From contig NZ_JAFWOM010000118.1 in NCBI RefSeq assembly GCF_017545445.1, positions 1 through 64,000 of the forward strand: DNA of 64,000 nt. The letters are read 5' to 3'. The position numbers were made by a program, and so were the translations under genes. This document shows, one piece after another, positions 8,433 through 16,701 of this stretch. A model generated the notes under the pieces. That model was not told the origin of the DNA, did not search any database, and saw only the letters and a program-made list of their open reading frames with translations. This DNA comes from Fibrobacter sp. (lineage in GTDB: Bacteria > Fibrobacterota > Fibrobacteria > Fibrobacterales > Fibrobacteraceae). Numbering within the stretch: position 1 is the first letter of the stretch; each line of letters starts with the position of its first letter.

Positions 8433-10940
8433 ATGCAGAGAAAAACTCTACATTTAGCTTTGGCATTATTTGGAATGATTTTTTACGGTTGCACCGATGA
8501 CAACGGGACCGATATTGATTTTTTTGCAGAAAACGAAGAAATATCCAGCGACAGCGCTATAACTCCTGATTCCGACAGTTCCGGAGATACTAATAGTCCG
8601 TCCCAACTCGGCACACAATCTTCTAATTCAAAATCTTCTACATCCCGCAAAAAATCCAGTTCGTCGAGCGTTTCAAGCTCAGCCGACACGACAAGCGAAA
8701 AGGTATTGAGCAGTTCAAGCAAAGTCGCGCCAAAAGATTCGACGGATGTCGAAGCAAACAGTTCAAGTGCAACGGTTCCAAGCGATTCGACAGTCAGTGC
8801 AAGCTGTTCCAGCGCCATTAGCACCGCAAGTTCAGGTGCAGTAGCAGGTTCATCCGCGGCCCTTCCCCTCTCTAGCTCTACAATTCCGGCCAGCAGTTCC
8901 GCCAAAGCCCCTTCAAGTTCTGTCGCAGCCCCTTCGAGTTCCGCCACGGTACTTTCGAGTTCCGCGAAGGTCAATTCTAGTGCGGCAACACCGGCTAGCA
9001 GTGCAGCAGCACCTGTTAGCAGCGCAACAGTTCTCCCTTCATCCAACGCGTCCGTTCCTTCAAGCTCCTCTTTGCAAGAATCTTCATCGAGCGGCCTCAA
9101 GGAATACAACGACAACCACAAGCCCAAGGCAAGTGCACTCCCTGCCGCAGGGTTCTATTCTAGCCTCACCATTGAACCACTAGCCCCGCAAAAAGGCGGC
9201 GAAATCCGCTGCACCTTCGACGGTTCCTTCCCCACTGTCAAATCAGAACAAATTGCAGAGGATTTGCACATTACCGAAAACACGGTTGTACGCTGTTCGG
9301 AATTCGTGAACGGAGAGGCGATGGATACCACGACGCAGACGTACTTCATCAACGAAAGCGTTTCGATGCCGGTCGTCGCCATTACGGTAAATCACCACGA
9401 CATGTTCGATTCCACTGACGGACTTTACGCCACAGGAAACATCAGCAAAGCAGGCGGCGGATTCGGAGGCGGATTTGGAGGCGGCATGTGGGGCGGCATG
9501 GGTGGAGGCAATAACGTGTCCGACGACAACAACCCCAAATGCACCGAACCCTGCAAAGAGGCGAACTTCTGGAGCGACAAGGAACTCCCGGCCCACGTTG
9601 AATTTTTCGAAAACGGCAGCTCGTCCAAGACCAAGAACTGGGAAATCGATGCGGGCATTTCCATCATCGGAAACTGGAGCCGCTACAAGCCCAAAAAGAG
9701 CGTCGCCATCAAGATGGACAATGACCTCTACGGCGACAAGATTCTGAAATATTCTTTGTTCAAAACGCGTCCCGAAGCGAAGAAAATCAAGGCATTCAAC
9801 TTGCGCAACAACGGAAACCGCTTTTGGACGGACTACATCGGCGACGCCATGATGACATCCCTTTTGGAAGGCACAGACGTGGATTACCAGCGCAGCCGCC
9901 AAGTGGTGGTGTTCTACAACGGCGAATACTTCGGCATTCACGACATGCGCGAACGCTTGAACAGGCACTTTGTCGAAACGAATTACGGCATAGACGCCAA
10001 GTCCATCAACATGATCAACATCAAGGGCACGGAACTCGAAGCCAGCGGCACGAATGGTTCCTCGGTCACAGAATACCAGCAGCTTTACAGCGAAATCACC
10101 AGCACAAAATACGCAGGCGAGAACAACGAAAACTACGAAAAGTTAAAATCAAAACTCAATGTCAACAGCTTCGCCCAGTACATGTTCGCTGAAATGTATT
10201 TCCACAACGGCGACTGGCCTACAAACAACGTACGCGCCTGGGGCGGCGGTGGATACCCGTTCAAGTTCGTTGCATTCGATACGGACCACGGTTTCGGTTT
10301 CTCGCCGGGCATTAGCGGCTTTGACGTCGATAATCAAAACATGTTCACTTGGGTGCTCGGAAGCAGCGGCTCTGGCGGCATGTGGGGCGGCATGGGCGGC
10401 GGAGCAACGGCAGGTCCTGGCACAATGCTCAAAAAACTCCTCGACAATCCTGATTTCAAACGGATGTTCATCAACAACGCATGCATTTTGCTCAACAGCT
10501 ACTTGACTTACGAAAAGGTGCAAAAGACGGTGCAATCCATGATGGCGACCATCCCCTCTTCGGAACAATCACGCGACGAGCAGAGATGGCCGAGAACGCA
10601 GGCAAACTTCAAGTGGAATCCGAGCGGAAACGACTTAATCGCCTATGCTAAGGACCGCAGCGAAACCATCAAGAAAGAAATGGCGGACTATTTCGATCTC
10701 GAAGATGAAGTCTCCGTGACCATCGCGGCAAGCGGGAGCGGTTCAGTACAAGTTGACGGAATGAAGCTTCCGAGCAAGAATTATCAAAGCAAGTTCTTCA
10801 GCAATAACAAAATACTCTTGACTGCAATTACTGAAAGCGGTGCCGTCTTTACGGGCTGGTCCGATGGCAACACAGAAAATCCACGAATAGTGGATCTAGC
10901 ATCTGAATCGGAGAACAAATTTACAGCCGTATTCAAGTAA
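8433..10940 (+). CDS. CotH-family lipoprotein with Ser-rich linker
   Basis: This is an 835-residue exported lipoprotein. The N-terminal signal ends at the lipobox FYGC (Cys20). Residues about 30-225 are a Ser/Ala/Pro-rich linker with many SSS blocks. A chitobiase/FN3-like domain follows (about 235-310), then a CotH domain (about 315-735) with NWEIDAGISIIGNWSR, KSVAIKM, FNLRNNG and the GIHDMRERLNR motif typical of CotH kinases. Two Gly-rich inserts (GGGFGGGFGGGMWGGMGGG and GGMWGGMGGG) interrupt the domain. The C-terminus (about 760-835) is a divergent InlB-type repeat (GAVFTGWSDG). CotH of spores phosphorylates coat proteins; the bacterial surface substrates are unknown. Start supported by AAGGGAG. 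Confidence 0.85.
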   Translation: MQRKTLHLALALFGMIFYGCTDDNGTDIDFFAENEEISSDSAITPDSDSSGDTNSPSQLGTQSSNSKSSTSRKKSSSSSVSSSADTTSEKVLSSSSKVAPKDSTDVEANSSSATVPSDSTVSASCSSAISTASSGAVAGSSAALPLSSSTIPASSSAKAPSSSVAAPSSSATVLSSSAKVNSSAATPASSAAAPVSSATVLPSSNASVPSSSSLQESSSSGLKEYNDNHKPKASALPAAGFYSSLTIEPLAPQKGGEIRCTFDGSFPTVKSEQIAEDLHITENTVVRCSEFVNGEAMDTTTQTYFINESVSMPVVAITVNHHDMFDSTDGLYATGNISKAGGGFGGGFGGGMWGGMGGGNNVSDDNNPKCTEPCKEANFWSDKELPAHVEFFENGSSSKTKNWEIDAGISIIGNWSRYKPKKSVAIKMDNDLYGDKILKYSLFKTRPEAKKIKAFNLRNNGNRFWTDYIGDAMMTSLLEGTDVDYQRSRQVVVFYNGEYFGIHDMRERLNRHFVETNYGIDAKSINMINIKGTELEASGTNGSSVTEYQQLYSEITSTKYAGENNENYEKLKSKLNVNSFAQYMFAEMYFHNGDWPTNNVRAWGGGGYPFKFVAFDTDHGFGFSPGISGFDVDNQNMFTWVLGSSGSGGMWGGMGGGATAGPGTMLKKLLDNPDFKRMFINNACILLNSYLTYEKVQKTVQSMMATIPSSEQSRDEQRWPRTQANFKWNPSGNDLIAYAKDRSETIKKEMADYFDLEDEVSVTIAASGSGSVQVDGMKLPSKNYQSKFFSNNKILLTAITESGAVFTGWSDGNTENPRIVDLASESENKFTAVFK

Positions 10941-10987
10941 AGCGATTCCAATATAAAATCACTTTAAGTTTATCCACAATATTTTTT

Positions 10988-11012
10988 GTCCGCCTCCGAG
11001 CGGACTTTTTTT
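10988..11012 (+). terminator. Terminator of the CotH lipoprotein gene
   Basis: GTCCGC and GCGGAC pair around CTCCGA and run straight into seven T residues. Confidence 0.85.
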
Positions 11013-11054
11013 GGCAACACTAGTAACGTAGGCTTTCAACTTTGCGTTATTTGT

Positions 11055-11066
11055 TATATTGTCTGC
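11055..11066 (+). promoter_or_regulatory. -10 box TATATT 6 nt before a start codon (leaderless candidate)
   Basis: TATATT occupies 11055-11060 and the ATG begins at 11067. With usual -10 spacing, transcription would start at or next to the A of the start codon. No ribosome site is visible. Confidence 0.5.
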
Positions 11067-11570
11067 ATGCCGTTCACTCAAGAATATCTCAAAGATTACG
11101 AAGAAAAGATTCGTAAACTCCCATTGGAGGAATTGTACGATATTCTTAGCCTCATCCGAGATGATCCATTCAAAGCGGACGACTCGCCAGAACGGGTGAA
11201 AATTGTTGAAAATAGAATTCGAGAACTCGACTTGATTCCAACCGAAGAATTAAACAATAAATTAGAAGAAGAATTTCAAAAGAAGCCACACCCAAAATCA
11301 TCGGCCCTTGCTGCAATTGGATTAATCCTAGCCTTGTTTGGATTTATTTTATTAGCTTCAAGAACGGAAAAGGGACTACAGTGCGCCATGCTTTTTTGGA
11401 GTCTAGCTTTTTTCTGTTATGCAGGCTCCAGTTTAATGGATAAGCGTGTTACGCTGCAATATGGTAGTTTCGCCCACAAAAGGGCTCATCCCGTATTATT
11501 TTGGGTTGTTGTAATATCGGAAATCGCAATCGGAATTTGGGGAATTATAGACACAATCGTCAAATTATGA
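11067..11570 (+). CDS. Small membrane protein, hypothetical
   Basis: The 167-residue protein has a charged, helical, probably cytoplasmic N-terminal half (about 1-75, rich in Glu/Lys). Three hydrophobic segments follow (about 82-100, 107-122 and 142-163). The frame is open from 10986, but that start would overlap the preceding terminator. ATG 11067, 6 nt after TATATT, is preferred. I do not recognise the family, and neighbours give no functional clue. Confidence 0.65.
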   Translation: MPFTQEYLKDYEEKIRKLPLEELYDILSLIRDDPFKADDSPERVKIVENRIRELDLIPTEELNNKLEEEFQKKPHPKSSALAAIGLILALFGFILLASRTEKGLQCAMLFWSLAFFCYAGSSLMDKRVTLQYGSFAHKRAHPVLFWVVVISEIAIGIWGIIDTIVKL

Positions 11571-11684
11571 AAACTATTGTGGAATAGAAGAAAATACAAT
11601 CAATACAGTTATATCATTTAGTGAAGAAAAAGTTCATTTTCAAAAATAATGAATAACTATATTAGAAGCATATCCCCCAAACAA

Positions 11685-11722
11685 CAAAAATCTACGTAGC
11701 TGTTGGCTGCGTAGATTTTTTT
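11685..11722 (+). terminator. Bidirectional terminator hairpin
   Basis: AATCTACG (11689-11696) with AGC, and GCT with CGTAGATT (to 11717), form a long stem around a short loop. T-runs follow on the plus strand and A-runs precede it. It can end the membrane-protein transcript on plus and read-through from the tRNA on minus. Confidence 0.75.
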
Positions 11723-11741
11723 ATATGCATTGGAAATGCTT

Positions 11742-11918
11742 GGGGTAGCCAGATTGGCTGCGCCGGCTTCGGTTTCGCTTCGCTCACTTCCCGGCTTGCC
11801 CTTCGGGCAGCACGCAAGCGTGCAGCTCAAAATCCACCATTCATTTTCTCTCCGTTCAAACATTGGTGAATTTTTGAGCCCTGCGCTGGCTTCGGTTGAA
11901 TATCGGGGTAGCCAGATT
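11742..11918 (-). repeat. Two extra copies of the tRNA-Pro 3' terminus
   Basis: GGGGTAGCCAGATT at 11742-11755 and TATCGGGGTAGCCAGATT at 11901-11918 repeat the last 14-18 positions of the tRNA-Pro gene (12102-12119), in the same orientation. Neither extra copy is preceded by a tRNA body. Confidence 0.75.
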
Positions 11919-12103
11919 GCCAAAACACTCATTTCATTTCGTGTTTTGCCCTTCGGGCTTGCTTGAGCTTCGCTCAAGTCAAGGCTTAAAACCGGCTTGT
12001 TCGCTTCGCTCTCGCCGGTTTTAATCGAACTGACTTCGTCAGTTCTCACTTGGCTACATACATATACACAAAGAGCCTCCCCTACGGGGCGGCTCTTTGT
12101 GTA

Positions 12104-12177
12104 TCGGGGTAGCCAGATTCGAACTGACGACATTCTGCTCCCAAAGCAGACGCTCTACCAGGCTGAGCTACACCCCG
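12104..12177 (-). tRNA. tRNA-Pro (anticodon UGG)
   Basis: Read on the minus strand, the 74-nt sequence folds as a complete cloverleaf. It has a 7-bp acceptor stem (CGGGGTG with TACCCCG), a D-stem GCTC/GAGC, an anticodon stem TCTGC/GCAGA with loop TTTGGGA (anticodon TGG), and a T-stem GTCAG/CTGGC with loop TTCGAAT. The discriminator base is A. The CCA end is not encoded. Transcription probably starts from TATATT at 12194-12189. Confidence 0.96.
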
Positions 12178-12188
12178 AAGTGCATGCA

Positions 12189-12194
12189 AATATA
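12189..12194 (-). promoter_or_regulatory. -10 box of tRNA-Pro
   Basis: TATATT on the minus strand lies 11 nt before the mature tRNA 5' end, leaving a 5' leader of a few nucleotides for RNase P. Confidence 0.55.
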
Positions 12195-12288
12195 GCAAAG
12201 ATTATCCAAAAATTGAGCTTTTGAATAAAAAAATTCACTACCTTAAATAAATTTTTCAAAAAAAACTCACTTTTGTGCAGTGAAAATA

Positions 12289-12317
12289 TTGACATTTGCC
12301 CAATTGTGCATTATATT
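12289..12317 (+). promoter_or_regulatory. lexA promoter with LexA operator in the spacer
   Basis: A textbook promoter: TTGACA (12289-12294), 17-bp spacer, TATATT (12312-12317). The spacer contains TGCCCAATTGTGCAT (12297-12311), which fits the LexA box recalled for Fibrobacter, TGCNC-N4-GTGCAT. Bound LexA would cover the polymerase site, so lexA represses itself and rises after DNA damage. Confidence 0.88.
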
Positions 12318-12361
12318 TTATACAGCATAATTCCGGAATCCTTTATGACGAGAGGCTCAAA

Positions 12362-13015
12362 ATGGAAAAATTCAATGAAACCCGCAAAGACATGACGGCC
12401 AGACAAGAAGAAATTTACGAATACATCAAGAAGTATTCCAAAGAAAACCATATGCCACCAACAGTCCGCGAAATCGGCAACCACTTCGAAATATCTTCAA
12501 CAAACGGAGTCCGTTCCATTCTCGCCGCTCTTATCAAAAAAGGCTATATCAATCGCTCTCCTCGACTCAGCCGTGGTATCGAAATCGTTGACCATTCCAA
12601 AAATTCTAGCAAAGATACACCAAGCAACACCATCGAGATTCCTATCGTCGGTCGCGTTGCCGCCGGTACGCCGATTCTCGCCGTCCAGAACCTCGAAGGT
12701 ACAGTCACCATCGACAGAGACTTCCTCGCCTGCCGTAGCGACGTCTTTGCACTGCGCGTCAAGGGAGATTCCATGATCAATGCCGGCATTTTTGACGGAG
12801 ACTTGATTTTTGCACGTCAGCAAAAAACTGCCGACCGTGGAGAAATCGTCGTTGCACAAATCGATAACGAAGCAACCGTCAAGTACTATCATCCAACGTC
12901 CGACCATGTTGAACTTCGTCCGGCAAACCCAAAGTACAAGCCGATTATCGTGAATGACAAAAAAGATTTTTCGATTGCAGGCCGCGTCATCGGTGTGATG
13001 AGAAGAGTTAATTAG
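12362..13015 (+). CDS. lexA: LexA repressor, SOS response regulator
   Basis: The 217-residue repressor has an N-terminal winged helix (about 10-72; [26 protein letters not shown]) and a C-terminal S24 autopeptidase domain. The cleavage site is Ala101-Gly102 (VGRVAAGTP). Catalytic Ser137 (KGDSM) and Lys174 (EATVKYY) are present. RecA-activated self-cleavage would lift repression of SOS genes. The frame is open from 12296, but ATG 12362 has GAGG 8 nt upstream and lies after the promoter. It is single-copy and faces the same way as topB, 150 nt downstream. Confidence 0.96.
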   Translation: MEKFNETRKDMTARQEEIYEYIKKYSKENHMPPTVREIGNHFEISSTNGVRSILAALIKKGYINRSPRLSRGIEIVDHSKNSSKDTPSNTIEIPIVGRVAAGTPILAVQNLEGTVTIDRDFLACRSDVFALRVKGDSMINAGIFDGDLIFARQQKTADRGEIVVAQIDNEATVKYYHPTSDHVELRPANPKYKPIIVNDKKDFSIAGRVIGVMRRVN

Positions 13016-13050
13016 CCATTCATAAAGTCAGTCTCCAACAGAGCAAAATC

Positions 13051-13083
13051 CCCAAAAATTCTGCATATGGGCTTTTTGGGGGT
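13051..13083 (+). terminator. Possible terminator after lexA
   Basis: CCCCAAAAA and TTTTTGGGG pair around a loop of about 14 nt. The stem is AT-rich at its top and lacks a clean downstream T-run, so this is a weak call. Confidence 0.4.
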
Positions 13084-13165
13084 ATGATTCCTTAGAACTG
13101 CATGTTTTCTCACACATCCAGTTTTTATTTATTGTTTCGAAAAATTTTTTATCTTTTCGGCAATT

Positions 13166-16100
13166 ATGATTTTACTCGTCGCCGAAAAACCTTCCGTTGC
13201 CAATCAGCATTACAAACCTATGCTGGAACGCATTGAAGGTGAAAAGTTTACACAAGGCGACGGGTGCCTAATCGGCAAGAACCATTGCATTACATGGTGC
13301 GTGGGTCACTTGATTACCCTTGCGCCACTGGACGCCTACCCTGGTTTCGAGGGCGGTTGGCGACTTTCGAACTTGCCGCTTTTGCCCGAAAAATTCAAGT
13401 TGATGGAAATCGAGAGCACGCGAAAGCAGCTCGCGGTTGTGCGCGATATGATGGCAAGGGCGGATGTTCTTGTGAACGGCGCGGATGCTGGCCGTGAAGG
13501 TAATTTGATTTTCGACTTGATTCTCGACTACACGCCAGACTTTCGCAAAAAGCAAATCAAGCGTTTGTGGGTGAACAGCTATGTGGCGAAGGATTTGGAC
13601 AAGGCGTGGAAAAATCTGGAAGATGCGACCGAGCGTTTGAATTTGAGCTATGCGGCAAGGCTCCGCCAGCGTGCCGACTGGATGGTCGGGCTGAATGCGA
13701 CTCGTGCTTACACGCTCACTGCCGGGCGCGGAAAGATGATTTCCGTGGGTCGCGTACAGACGCCGACACTGAACCTAGTCGTGGAACGCGATGCGATCGT
13801 CGAGCAGTTCAAGGAACTGTTTTATTACAGCGTTGTGGGAACGTGGAAAGGATTCCAGGCGCAATTATTAGACGAAAGACGTGGTTCGGCAGGCTCACCA
13901 ACCTTGACGAAAGACGAAAGAAGTGATAAAGGAAAAGGTAAAGAAGAAAAGCAATCCTCCCAAGACGTCATTCTGAGCGAAGCGAAGAATCCAGAAAATT
14001 CATCGAATAATGCAAACGATAAAGCCGATGCAGGAACAGAGTCCGGCATAACAGCAACGGCGAAGGTCGCGACAGAACAATTACGTTCTAGCATGACAGA
14101 GCAAGAGATAGCTTCGGAGGACTCGCCCCTTCGCAATGACAAATCTGCTCCATTGGACAAAGCAAAACAAAATGTCATTGCGAGTGAGCAAAGCGAGCGA
14201 AGCAATCTCAAAGTTGCGATTTTCGAGAAAGAAGAACCGGCTCAGGCTGTTATAGACAAATGTTCGCCGCCGGAAGAAGCGACGATTGCAAAAATCGACA
14301 TCCAGCAGAAAAAGCAGTTCCCGCAAAAACCGTTTGACTTGACGGAACTGCAAAAAGAGGGCAACAAGCGTTTTAAATACAGCGCCCAACAAGTTCTCGA
14401 CTGCGCACAAAACTTGTACGAAAAGAAGTTGCTTACCTACCCGCGCACAGACTCGCAATACTTGCCGGACACGATGCAGCAAGAGGCATACGCACTTGCA
14501 CAAAGGCTAGCCACACCGCAAGAAAAATCCGTCATGCGTGGCGGCAACGAAAACTTTGTCTTCATCAACTCCAGCAAAGTCACAGACCACTTTGCCATCA
14601 TCCCCACGGGAGAAGAACCGCAGAATCTCCCTGAGATGGAAGAAAACATCTACAAGCTCGCGAAAGAACGCTTTGTGCAGGCTTGGCTCAAGCCGTATGT
14701 CTGGAGCGAAATGGAAGTTCTGCTAGAGGTTGGCAAAAATAGCGATGCCGGCCCTTCGGCAAGCTCAGGGACCTGGACGGGCGCAGGGACCTCGGAGCTG
14801 TTCCGGTTGAAGCTCAAGCGGAATGAAGATTTAGGTTTCCGTGCACTTGTCAAGGAAGAGAAGAAGAAATCGTCGAAGAAGAAAAAGGGCGATACCGGAA
14901 CAGAGTCCGGCATGACAAGCGATGCGAAAGGCGCAGATGCCGAAGGCAAGGGCGATGGCGACGATATTACGAACATCGTCGAGACATTCCCGAAATGGAA
15001 TGTCGGCGACCATGCGCCTTTCGACAGCCTGGAACTGCAAAAGAAAAAGAAAAGCAAACCTAAGTACTTCACCGAAGCGACGCTCCTTGCCGCGATGAAA
15101 ACGGCAGGCAAGCAAATCGAAAACGAAGAACTTGCCGAAGCCATGAAAGAACGCGGTCTCGGCACGCCAGCCACGCAGGCAGGCATCATCGAAACGCTCA
15201 AAAAACGCGGATTCATCGAAGCGCAAAAAAATTATCTTGTCAGCACCCAGCGCGGACGCGAAGTCATCGCGCTCATGGACGAGAAAGTCAAATCGCCCGA
15301 AATGACCGGCGAATGGGAATTCAAGCTTTCTCAAGTCGAGAAAGGCAAACTCACGCCAATAGAATTCCGCGATGGCATCGTGAATTACGTCAAGGAACTC
15401 TTCGAACACCTGCGTCAAAAATACGGCAGCCAGTTCGAACGCGAAACCGTCACCGACGCCATCCCTTGCCCGAAATGTTCCAGCCCGCTCGAAATTGCGC
15501 CGTGGGGTTACGTCTGCAAGAATGCGGAATGCGGATTCAAAGCGGGTCACACCATTGCTGGCCGCACACTGAGCCACGCCGAAATGGCGACACTCCTCAA
15601 AACAGGCAAATCCGATTTGCTCAGCGGATTCAAGAGCAAAAAAGGAACGACATTCAGCGCCACGCTCACATTAGGCGATGACGGCAACATCGGCTTTGAA
15701 TTCTCCGACGACGCACGCGCCAAAACGCCGACCAATTACAAGTGCCCGAAATGCGGCAAAACGCTGCTCGATTCCGGCAACCGCCTGATTTGCGAAGGGA
15801 GCGACGTCACGACTTCGAATAACGAAAACGGCGACCCGACGCTCACGCCAGATACCGCCCCGACTTGCGATTTCGTCTTTTACAAGACCATCGCAGGGCA
15901 TGTCATGAGCGACGAAGAAATCGCGGAACTTTTCAACAACGGCACGACAGAAATCATCAGCGGATTCTTGACCAAGAAAGGCACGACCTTCAACGCCAAA
16001 GTCGTCTGGGACAAGGATTTCAAGACGACATTCGCATTCGAGAACGACGGTCATTTCCACGGCACCGAAACCAAGTTCAACTGCCCGCTCTGCAAAAAGA

Positions 16101-16639
16101 AACTCGAAGAAAACAAGAACGCCATTTTCTGCCCCGCCTGCAACTTTACCTTGTTCAAATCTGTTGCAGGCAAAAAGCTCCGCGTGGCAGACATCAAGGC
16201 GCTCCTTACCGACGGTAAGACCGAACTTTTGACCGGCTTCAAGAGCAAGAAGGGAACTGAATTCGATGCCTATGTGAAACTCGGCACAGACGGTCGCACA
16301 AGCTTTGAATTCGTACACCGCGACCTCCCCTGCCCTTGTTGCGGCGACCAGCTCCGCTTTAGAAGCGGCATCACCACGCAAGGCGCCAATGGCGAAACCA
16401 CCAAGACGCTCGCCGCCTATGTTTGCATGAACCCCGCCTGCAATTACGGCATTCCCAAGACATTCTTCCAGCGCGACTTTACCGACGAAGAGGTCGAAAC
16501 GCTCCTCAAGAACAAATCCACGCCGATCCTTGAACCGTTCAAGAAAAACGACACGACGTTCAGGGCAGCGTTAGAACTGCGCGAAGGCGGCAAAATTGCG
16601 TTCAACAAGCTCACCGTAGAAGTGATTAAGAAGGGGTAA
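13166..16639 (+). CDS. topB: DNA topoisomerase III-like type IA topoisomerase with repeat-derived insertions
   Basis: This is a 1157-residue type IA topoisomerase. The Toprim domain (1-150; AEKPSVA, GADAGREGN) is followed by the cleavage domain, with catalytic Tyr425 in LLTYPRTDSQYLP. The C-terminus (about 765-1157) holds four Cys4-like repeats of one design (CPKC...C, then LLTGFKSKKGTEF). Compared with the family it carries in-frame insertions: about residues 236-348, 526-546 and 571-595. Their DNA matches the intergenic repeats of this genome (heptads and palindromic modules). Low-complexity Lys/Glu/Ser sequence there suggests surface linkers. There is no ribosome site; TATCTT lies 10 nt before ATG. 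It relaxes single-stranded negatively supercoiled DNA and decatenates (family knowledge). Confidence 0.9.
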   Translation: MILLVAEKPSVANQHYKPMLERIEGEKFTQGDGCLIGKNHCITWCVGHLITLAPLDAYPGFEGGWRLSNLPLLPEKFKLMEIESTRKQLAVVRDMMARADVLVNGADAGREGNLIFDLILDYTPDFRKKQIKRLWVNSYVAKDLDKAWKNLEDATERLNLSYAARLRQRADWMVGLNATRAYTLTAGRGKMISVGRVQTPTLNLVVERDAIVEQFKELFYYSVVGTWKGFQAQLLDERRGSAGSPTLTKDERSDKGKGKEEKQSSQDVILSEAKNPENSSNNANDKADAGTESGITATAKVATEQLRSSMTEQEIASEDSPLRNDKSAPLDKAKQNVIASEQSERSNLKVAIFEKEEPAQAVIDKCSPPEEATIAKIDIQQKKQFPQKPFDLTELQKEGNKRFKYSAQQVLDCAQNLYEKKLLTYPRTDSQYLPDTMQQEAYALAQRLATPQEKSVMRGGNENFVFINSSKVTDHFAIIPTGEEPQNLPEMEENIYKLAKERFVQAWLKPYVWSEMEVLLEVGKNSDAGPSASSGTWTGAGTSELFRLKLKRNEDLGFRALVKEEKKKSSKKKKGDTGTESGMTSDAKGADAEGKGDGDDITNIVETFPKWNVGDHAPFDSLELQKKKKSKPKYFTEATLLAAMKTAGKQIENEELAEAMKERGLGTPATQAGIIETLKKRGFIEAQKNYLVSTQRGREVIALMDEKVKSPEMTGEWEFKLSQVEKGKLTPIEFRDGIVNYVKELFEHLRQKYGSQFERETVTDAIPCPKCSSPLEIAPWGYVCKNAECGFKAGHTIAGRTLSHAEMATLLKTGKSDLLSGFKSKKGTTFSATLTLGDDGNIGFEFSDDARAKTPTNYKCPKCGKTLLDSGNRLICEGSDVTTSNNENGDPTLTPDTAPTCDFVFYKTIAGHVMSDEEIAELFNNGTTEIISGFLTKKGTTFNAKVVWDKDFKTTFAFENDGHFHGTETKFNCPLCKKKLEENKNAIFCPACNFTLFKSVAGKKLRVADIKALLTDGKTELLTGFKSKKGTEFDAYVKLGTDGRTSFEFVHRDLPCPCCGDQLRFRSGITTQGANGETTKTLAAYVCMNPACNYGIPKTFFQRDFTDEEVETLLKNKSTPILEPFKKNDTTFRAALELREGGKIAFNKLTVEVIKKG
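13871..14209. repeat. Composite repeat element inserted in frame within topB
   Basis: Modules in order: GACGAAA heptads (13871, and 13909-13922); a GTCATTCTGAG...GAATCCAG palindrome (13967-13994); a GGAACAGAGTCCGGC module ending in TAACAG (14027-14054); a reverse GTCATTGCGA...AAGC module (about 14107-14143); and GTCATTGCGAG...AGCAATCTC (14174-14209). All are read through in the topB frame, giving residues about 236-348. Confidence 0.8.
14742..14920. repeat. Two further repeat modules in topB
   Basis: GATGCCGGCCCTTCGGCAAG and following bases (14742-14803) resemble the TTCGACAGGCTCA module of the gaps. GATACCGGAACAGAGTCCGG plus CATGACA (14891-14917) is nearly the same as the module at 14027. 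Both stay in the topB frame. Confidence 0.65.
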
Positions 16640-16701
16640 CCGCAGCAGCTTTTGGGCAATCCATGTCTGAGATCCTATGGTGACTGTTTTGTACGACAGA
16701 A

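Larger units (their letters stand above)
11571..12103. other. Gene-free region holding tRNA-Pro 3'-end repeats and hairpins
   Basis: No credible gene. A strong bidirectional terminator hairpin lies at 11685-11722 (AATCTACG/CGTAGATT stem, T-run on plus). The 3' end of the tRNA-Pro gene is repeated at 11742-11755 and at 11901-11918. Between the copies are several short inverted repeats, such as CTTCGG and GCTTCGCTC motifs. A 14-bp stem (ATACACAAAGAGCC with its complement) sits directly beyond the tRNA at about 12064-12104 and may end the tRNA transcript. Confidence 0.6.

Noticed and set aside
8483..9127. Leu/Glu/Ala-rich minus-strand ORF opposite the CotH Ser-rich linker
   Set aside because: Reverse-complemented Ser codons give long stop-free Leu/Glu frames; the same artefact occurs at 30040-30384 and 30634-31029.
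11742..11918. Additional tRNA genes
   Set aside because: Only the 3' acceptor/T-arm part is repeated; no D-arm or anticodon arm accompanies either copy.
11657..12133. 158-codon minus-strand ORF through the tRNA repeats
   Set aside because: It runs through the tRNA gene and its hairpin repeats; composition follows the repeats and not a protein.
13871..14209. Intein or domain insertion as explanation of the extra topB segment
   Set aside because: No intein splice motifs or fold; the DNA matches intergenic repeats instead.
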